Assembly (NCBI GenBank): GCA_007121485.1
Contig: SKKM01000113.1
Location: 1 to 9,486 of the forward strand
Source of the DNA: Wenzhouxiangella sp.
GTDB taxonomy: Bacteria; Pseudomonadota; Gammaproteobacteria; Xanthomonadales; Wenzhouxiangellaceae
DNA length: 9,486 nt
Direction: 5' to 3'
Of the stretch, positions 6,018 to 9,486 are shown piece after piece. How positions within the stretch are numbered: the stretch's first letter is position 1; every line of letters begins with the position of its first letter. Below the pieces are notes generated by a model, which saw only the letters and a list, made by a program, of their open reading frames with translations, did no database searches and was not told where the DNA came from. Both the position numbers and the translations under genes were made by a program.

Positions 6018-7604
6018 TTAGTCAGCAGGCGAAGCGACCACGATGCTGCGCGAACCACGGTGCTGGAAGGTACCACCGTAGTTGGCCAGCACACCACCGG
6101 CGAGTGCACCGTTGGTGTAAGTCGTCACGCCGAAGCCGATCACAGGCAAGCCTTCGACGACCAAACCGTTGTCGTCAGCCGAAGCCTGACGGCGGGTTAC
6201 CCCAACGCCGCTTGCGGCCGGAACCTGCGCCAGGTCAAACCGGGCCCAACCGCTGCTGTAAGGCAGAGCAAAGTTGGTGAACCCGAGGGGCGCTTGTGCC
6301 CGTGCCGGCTCCGCGAGTATTTCCGTCACGTCCGGTACAGTTTCACCGGAGGCGCCAAAGCGAACCACGTTGGCCTCACGGCACAGCTGGAAAAGCTGGA
6401 CTGCACTCGGGGGCGGCGGCGGCGAGACGATGGGCGGACCCAGCGGATCGGTCGGTTCGGTTTCCTCACGGTCCCAGAAGCGGAAGCGAATGTCTTCACA
6501 GGCGTAGTGCAGAACCGGCGCTGCTGCCGTACCGCGGTTGTGCCAGGTGCGGGTAAACGGCGGGATCGGAGCGTTCGGTGCCACGAAACCACCCAGCGCG
6601 TCGGTGTGGAAGCGCTTGGTCGGGAATGTCAGAACCCATTCAGTGCGGGCAGCGAGATCCTGATCGGTGATGTACTCGTTCATCAGCATGTCGAACGCCA
6701 GCACAGCGTTCAGGCCGAACAGCGGACTCTCGTAGCTGAGTTCCACCAGCTCACCGTTGTTGAAAACGAAGGCCTCTTCGCTGTTGCCTTGCGCAAGCGA
6801 AGGGAACAGCGAATCCGGGCGGGTGTGGCGAGTGGTGCCCTGAGCCCAGAAACCGTCGACGGCCGTGGCATTGTAAGAGAACATCGTGCCTTCGGCGACG
6901 TTGATGATGGATGCAGATCCAAACAGACCGCCGCTGGCGCCCCTTTCGGTGTCAAAGCCGAAGGTCGGATCAAAGTTTTCGCTGGTGTCATCCCACGGCA
7001 GACCGCTACCCTGAGTCCATGCCAGGACCGGAATATCGCAGTTGCGGGGCTCGCCGTTCACGTGCTTGGTCACCCACGGAATGATGGCAGGGTCGGACGT
7101 CTTCGGCGCGCTCGTCGGCTGCGCCAACAGGGTCCCCATTTCGATGATTTCGATGTAACCGGAGGCGGTACGCTCGACGCCGGTCGGACCGAGGTCAGCT
7201 TTCTCGCCGGTAAATTCGAAAGTCAGGAATTCCTGCTCGCCGCCAGCACCGAAAATGTATGGCACCGTACAGGTATTGTCAGTGGTGACCATTTTCGCGC
7301 CACCGTCAGCGGTAGCGGTAACCGCCGCGGTCCACACGTCGAACGGCGACATGTAAATGTTGAAGTCGAGAACTTCACGAGAGTTCAGCGCTTCAATGAA
7401 GCGGATTTTCACTGCCTTGCCACGCTCGGTGGTATTCGTGATTGAAATGAGAGTGTCATTTCCGCCACGCGCAGTGTAGTAAGGGAACAGCAGAACCTGA
7501 CCAAGTCCGTCCGGGTTGACGTTGACGGCGTTTGCCACGCCGGCCATCCCCGCCACTCCCGTCAGGCCCGCCAGTACCGCGGTCGTCAAGGTATTTCTTT
7601 TCAT
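6018..7604 (-). CDS. exported protein of unknown function, probably abundant
   Basis: I cannot name this 528-residue product. It starts with a clear signal peptide (Lys-Arg at 2-3, Ala/Gly/Leu core, ANA before a cut at about 26). The mature N-terminal region (about 33-160) is beta-rich, with LLFPYYTA (38-45), DTLISITNTT (50-59) and FNIYMSPFDVWTAAV (81-95). A proline run (SPPPPPS, 414-420) joins a C-terminal region of about 108 residues. Cysteines occur at 112, 189, 389 and 428, enough for two disulfides. No transmembrane anchor, PEP-CTERM, LPXTG or type IX tail is visible, so it is most likely periplasmic, released or outer-membrane associated. ATG 7604 is chosen over longer in-frame starts (to 7796) because it begins the signal peptide and has AGGAG 7 nt upstream; the longer forms would overlap the lipoprotein gene. 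Its own promoter and terminator suggest a strong single-gene unit. Confidence 0.88.
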   Translation of the reverse strand: MKRNTLTTAVLAGLTGVAGMAGVANAVNVNPDGLGQVLLFPYYTARGGNDTLISITNTTERGKAVKIRFIEALNSREVLDFNIYMSPFDVWTAAVTATADGGAKMVTTDNTCTVPYIFGAGGEQEFLTFEFTGEKADLGPTGVERTASGYIEIIEMGTLLAQPTSAPKTSDPAIIPWVTKHVNGEPRNCDIPVLAWTQGSGLPWDDTSENFDPTFGFDTERGASGGLFGSASIINVAEGTMFSYNATAVDGFWAQGTTRHTRPDSLFPSLAQGNSEEAFVFNNGELVELSYESPLFGLNAVLAFDMLMNEYITDQDLAARTEWVLTFPTKRFHTDALGGFVAPNAPIPPFTRTWHNRGTAAAPVLHYACEDIRFRFWDREETEPTDPLGPPIVSPPPPPSAVQLFQLCREANVVRFGASGETVPDVTEILAEPARAQAPLGFTNFALPYSSGWARFDLAQVPAASGVGVTRRQASADDNGLVVEGLPVIGFGVTTYTNGALAGGVLANYGGTFQHRGSRSIVVASPAD

Positions 7605-7611
7605 TACAACA

Positions 7612-7616
7612 CTCCT
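7612..7616 (-). promoter_or_regulatory. strong Shine-Dalgarno in a possible hairpin loop
   Basis: Minus-strand AGGAG lies 7 nt before the ATG at 7604 and fixes that start. It falls in the 9-nt loop of a weak 5-bp stem (ACAAC at 7624-7620 with GTTGT at 7610-7606), so it would stay exposed even if the stem forms. Confidence 0.85.
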
Positions 7617-7627
7617 AAAGTTGTTGG

Positions 7628-7643
7628 ACACAGGGCTCTGTGT
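7628..7643 (-). repeat. 5' leader hairpin 1
   Basis: ACACAG, loop AGCC, CTGTGT (minus strand) is a perfect 6-bp stem located 11 nt upstream of the ribosome binding site, inside the predicted leader of the 528-residue exported protein. It could stabilise the messenger; no known riboswitch pattern is seen. Confidence 0.5.
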
Positions 7644-7663
7644 TAAGCGCATGCGGCATGGGC

Positions 7664-7677
7664 GGCGCTCTTGCGCC
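7664..7677 (-). repeat. 5' leader hairpin 2
   Basis: GGCGC, loop AAGA, GCGCC (minus strand) is a 5-bp all-GC stem close to the predicted 5' end of the message. Such 5'-terminal stems are known to lengthen mRNA life in some bacteria; the role here is inferred. Confidence 0.4.
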
Positions 7678-7692
7678 CACACCGACGAGCGA

Positions 7693-7722
7693 ATTCTACG
7701 GCATTCGCGGACCGTTTGTAAA
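7693..7722 (-). promoter_or_regulatory. sigma70-like promoter for the 528-residue exported protein
   Basis: On the minus strand TTTACA (7722-7717, 5/6 match to TTGACA) and TAGAAT (7698-7693, 5/6 match to TATAAT) are 18 bp apart. Transcription would begin near 7685, giving a leader of about 80 nt. The -35 box begins 15 nt after the lipoprotein stop, so the exported-protein gene has its own start of transcription despite lying downstream of gspD. Confidence 0.65.
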
Positions 7723-7737
7723 GTACTTGGTAAATCG

Positions 7738-8148
7738 TCAATTCCTCGAAAACCACCAGTCATCCTCGACGCGGATCCAAACCTCGTCGACTGCACGTTC
7801 CATATCCAGGTTCCGGAGCGGCCCGGGCGCAGCCGGAACCCGGTAGGTCACCCGCACTCGAACGTTGCACACGTCACCGTCGCAGTCTATCGACTCCAGT
7901 TCGGCCGCCTGCCAACGAACCGGCCGTGCCGCCATGTCCCTGGCGAAATCAAAGCGCGGATTCATTTGCCGGAAACCCGGCGAATGGTACTCCCAGGACG
8001 TCTCGAAGTCACGCTCCAGCATCAAGTTCCAGCGTGCCATCACGCGCTCTTCCAGGGTTTCGCGCGGTGGAGCAGGCTCACCACCGCACGCCGACAGCAG
8101 CAGCCCCACCGCAAGAAAGACAGGCAAAACGAAAAATTGTTTTTTCAT
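7738..8148 (-). CDS. small lipoprotein, possibly NTF2-like fold, downstream of gspD
   Basis: The 136-residue product has a textbook lipoprotein signal: Lys-Lys at 2-3, hydrophobic core 5-18 and lipobox LSAC with the acylated Cys at 21. The following GGEP lacks Asp at +2, so outer-membrane sorting is expected. The mature part begins with a helix (about 30-46, ERVMARWNLMLERDF), then SWEYHSPGFR, then alternating beta strands ending in VDEVWIRVEDDWWF. This helix-then-sheet layout suggests an NTF2/SnoaL-like fold, which is an inference from pattern only. Two cysteines in IDCDGDVCNV (84-93) could form a disulfide. It starts 28 nt after the secretin stop, with only a weak AG-rich ribosome binding site, so it is probably in the secretin operon. 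A part in secretin assembly is possible, but it does not look like the small helical PulS pilotins. Confidence 0.85.
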   Translation of the reverse strand: MKKQFFVLPVFLAVGLLLSACGGEPAPPRETLEERVMARWNLMLERDFETSWEYHSPGFRQMNPRFDFARDMAARPVRWQAAELESIDCDGDVCNVRVRVTYRVPAAPGPLRNLDMERAVDEVWIRVEDDWWFSRN

Positions 8149-8176
8149 TGCTTTTCAGTTTGGTTGGAAATCTGGA

Positions 8177-9486
8177 CTAATCGGCAGCTGCCCGCCGCAG
8201 CGGCTGCAGCCCGCGGAACTGGCGCACCATTTCGTCGGAGACCTCGCTCAGGCGGTCGCTGGAGTCGATCACCGATGGCGTGATCAGCACCAGGGTTTCG
8301 GTGCGCACGGCCTCGTTGCGGGTCTGGCGGAACAGGGCGCCGATACCGGGGACACGCTGGATTCCGGGCACGCCGGAGCGCGACTGGGTCTCATCGTCCT
8401 GGATCAGGCCACCCAGCATGATGGTCTGGCCGGACTGGATGGCGACGTCGGTCTGGATGGAGCGGGTGTTGATGGTGGGGTTGTCGCCAACCCCCGGCGC
8501 GCCGGGAGAGGACACTTCCTGGCGGATATCGAGGTAGACCAGGCCGCCGGGGTTGACCCTGGGGGTGACGTTCAGGGTCACGCCGGTGCTGATGAACTGC
8601 ACGTTGCCGATGGTGCTGGCCGTCTCGCCGACAGTGCCGCCGACGAAGCGGGTCGACTGCACCGGCAGCTGGCTACCCACGTTGATCACGGCGTTGGAGT
8701 TGTTGCGGACCATCAGCGAGGGCGACGAGATCGTGCGCACGTTGGAGATGGTTTCCAGCGCGTCGATCGTGGCGGCGACGAAGGTGCGGTCGACGGCGCG
8801 CCGGGTCAGGTTACCCAGAGCGCCCGTGCCGGCGCCAAAAATGAGCGCGTTCTGATCGCGGCTGGGTGCGAATCCATCCGGGAGGGAGGGCCCGCCGGCG
8901 TCCGGGCCGCGGTTGGCCAGGTACCAGGCCACGCCGTAGCGCAGCTGGTCGGTCAGCTCCACGATCAGCACCTGGGCCTCGACCAGCACCTGCAGCGGCT
9001 CTTCATCAAGGCGGCGGATGGCCGACAGGATCGAGTCGTACTGCGCCGGCGTGGCCTGGATCAACAGCGAGTTGGTCTCGGTGACGGCGGTGATGCGCAC
9101 ATCGCCGTCCTCGCCCAATGCCAGACCGCCTTCCGTGGCGCGCGGCTGTTCGGTTCGCCGCGTGTCTTCACGCTGGCGCTGCATTTCTCCGGCGCTGGTG
9201 ATGGTCGCCGGTTCCATTCCCGGGGCGAGTGTGCCGCGCTCGGTGCGCGGACGGGTGGTTCGCGTGGCGGTGGTACCGAAGATATCGCTGAGGTAGCCGG
9301 CCAGAACGTCGGCCTCCAGGTTCTTGACGGCGTAGACCCAGAGCCGCGCGCCGGCACCCGGGCTGGAGCGGTCGAGCCGGGCAATCCAGCGCTCGGCCTC
9401 ATCCAGGTAGTGCTCATTGGGGGTAATCACCATGATGGCGTTCAGGCGCTCCAGCGGCAGGAACCGGAACATGCCGGCCAACGGCG
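8177..9486 (-). CDS. gspD: type II secretion system secretin GspD (5' end cut by window)
   Basis: This is the C-terminal 435 residues of the outer-membrane channel of the type II secretion system, a multimeric ring through which folded periplasmic proteins leave the cell. Numbering from the first complete codon at 9484, the end of one N-domain carries FLPLERLNAIMVITP (8-22). The next N-domain (about 45-160) runs from ARLWVYAVKN through NSLLIQATP and is split by a Thr/Arg/Glu-rich insertion (about 71-126). The secretin core (about 165-406) includes VLVEAQVLIVEL, LMVRNNSNAVINVGSQLPV, and the signature VPGIGALF (378-385) followed by ETLVLITPSVI. A 29-residue tail with a predicted amphipathic helix remains, a place where pilotins bind in some secretins. 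The PLERLN and N-domain pattern favours GspD over PilQ or type III secretins. The N-terminal signal and N0 domain lie beyond the window. The lipoprotein gene follows after 28 nt. Confidence 0.95.
   Translation of the reverse strand, partial: PLAGMFRFLPLERLNAIMVITPNEHYLDEAERWIARLDRSSPGAGARLWVYAVKNLEADVLAGYLSDIFGTTATRTTRPRTERGTLAPGMEPATITSAGEMQRQREDTRRTEQPRATEGGLALGEDGDVRITAVTETNSLLIQATPAQYDSILSAIRRLDEEPLQVLVEAQVLIVELTDQLRYGVAWYLANRGPDAGGPSLPDGFAPSRDQNALIFGAGTGALGNLTRRAVDRTFVAATIDALETISNVRTISSPSLMVRNNSNAVINVGSQLPVQSTRFVGGTVGETASTIGNVQFISTGVTLNVTPRVNPGGLVYLDIRQEVSSPGAPGVGDNPTINTRSIQTDVAIQSGQTIMLGGLIQDDETQSRSGVPGIQRVPGIGALFRQTRNEAVRTETLVLITPSVIDSSDRLSEVSDEMVRQFRGLQPLRRAAAD

Noticed and set aside
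5871..7445. Open frame of 524 codons on the plus strand opposite the 528-residue exported protein gene
   Set aside because: It is antisense to a gene with signal peptide, promoter, ribosome binding site and terminator. Its translation is Arg/Gly/Val-rich without domain motifs and it would start inside the intergenic region without a ribosome binding site. Long antisense frames are common in GC-rich DNA.
7605..7685. Riboswitch or attenuator in the 5' leader
   Set aside because: Only two short hairpins are present, with no terminator-type U-tract, leader peptide or known aptamer core.
7605..7796. N-terminal extension of the 528-residue exported protein to 7796
   Set aside because: It would bury the signal peptide 64 residues inside, overlap the lipoprotein gene, and ignore the AGGAG before the ATG at 7604.

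Overview
The window is a chromosomal segment of a GC-rich Gram-negative bacterium. Sampled lines run from about 55% to 70% GC by eye. A type II secretion secretin, a lipobox lipoprotein, a Wzm/Wzt-type O-polysaccharide exporter and a periplasmic parvulin all imply an outer membrane. The overall style resembles gammaproteobacteria, but no rRNA or other taxonomic marker is present, so this is inference. Every credible gene lies on the minus strand, so transcription runs from high to low coordinates, and both window ends cut a gene.

Read in transcription order: (1) 9486-8177, the C-terminal 435 residues of a GspD secretin, then after 28 nt a 136-residue lipoprotein (8148-7738). (2) 7722-5950, an apparently self-contained transcription unit: a good sigma70-like promoter, an 80-nt structured leader, a strong ribosome binding site, a 528-residue exported protein of unknown function, and a 10-bp GC-rich intrinsic terminator. 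(3) 5813-4692, a second exported protein of unknown function whose mature part has 12 cysteines; 8 nt later comes a periplasmic parvulin-type peptidyl-prolyl isomerase (4683-3682). (4) 3648-1, a surface-polysaccharide module: ABC-2 permease (Wzm type), ATPase with C-terminal domain (Wzt type, 4-nt overlap with the permease), a GT2 glycosyltransferase (5-nt gap), and a second GT2 glycosyltransferase running off the left end.

The gene spacing and the lack of a visible terminator after 5950 suggest that blocks 3 and 4 may be co-transcribed: an exported cysteine-rich protein, its possible foldase, a glycan exporter and glycosyltransferases. The glycan would be built in the cytoplasm on a lipid carrier by the GT2 enzymes and flipped by Wzm/Wzt, with the Wzt C-terminal domain probably recognising the finished chain. 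The T2SS secretin on the other side would be the outer-membrane exit for folded periplasmic proteins. The two large exported proteins between these systems are candidates for cargo or surface proteins, but nothing in the sequence proves this. No gene-free stretch exceeds 300 bases; the longest is 5814-6017. I saw no tRNA, rRNA, IS element, integrase or CRISPR array.
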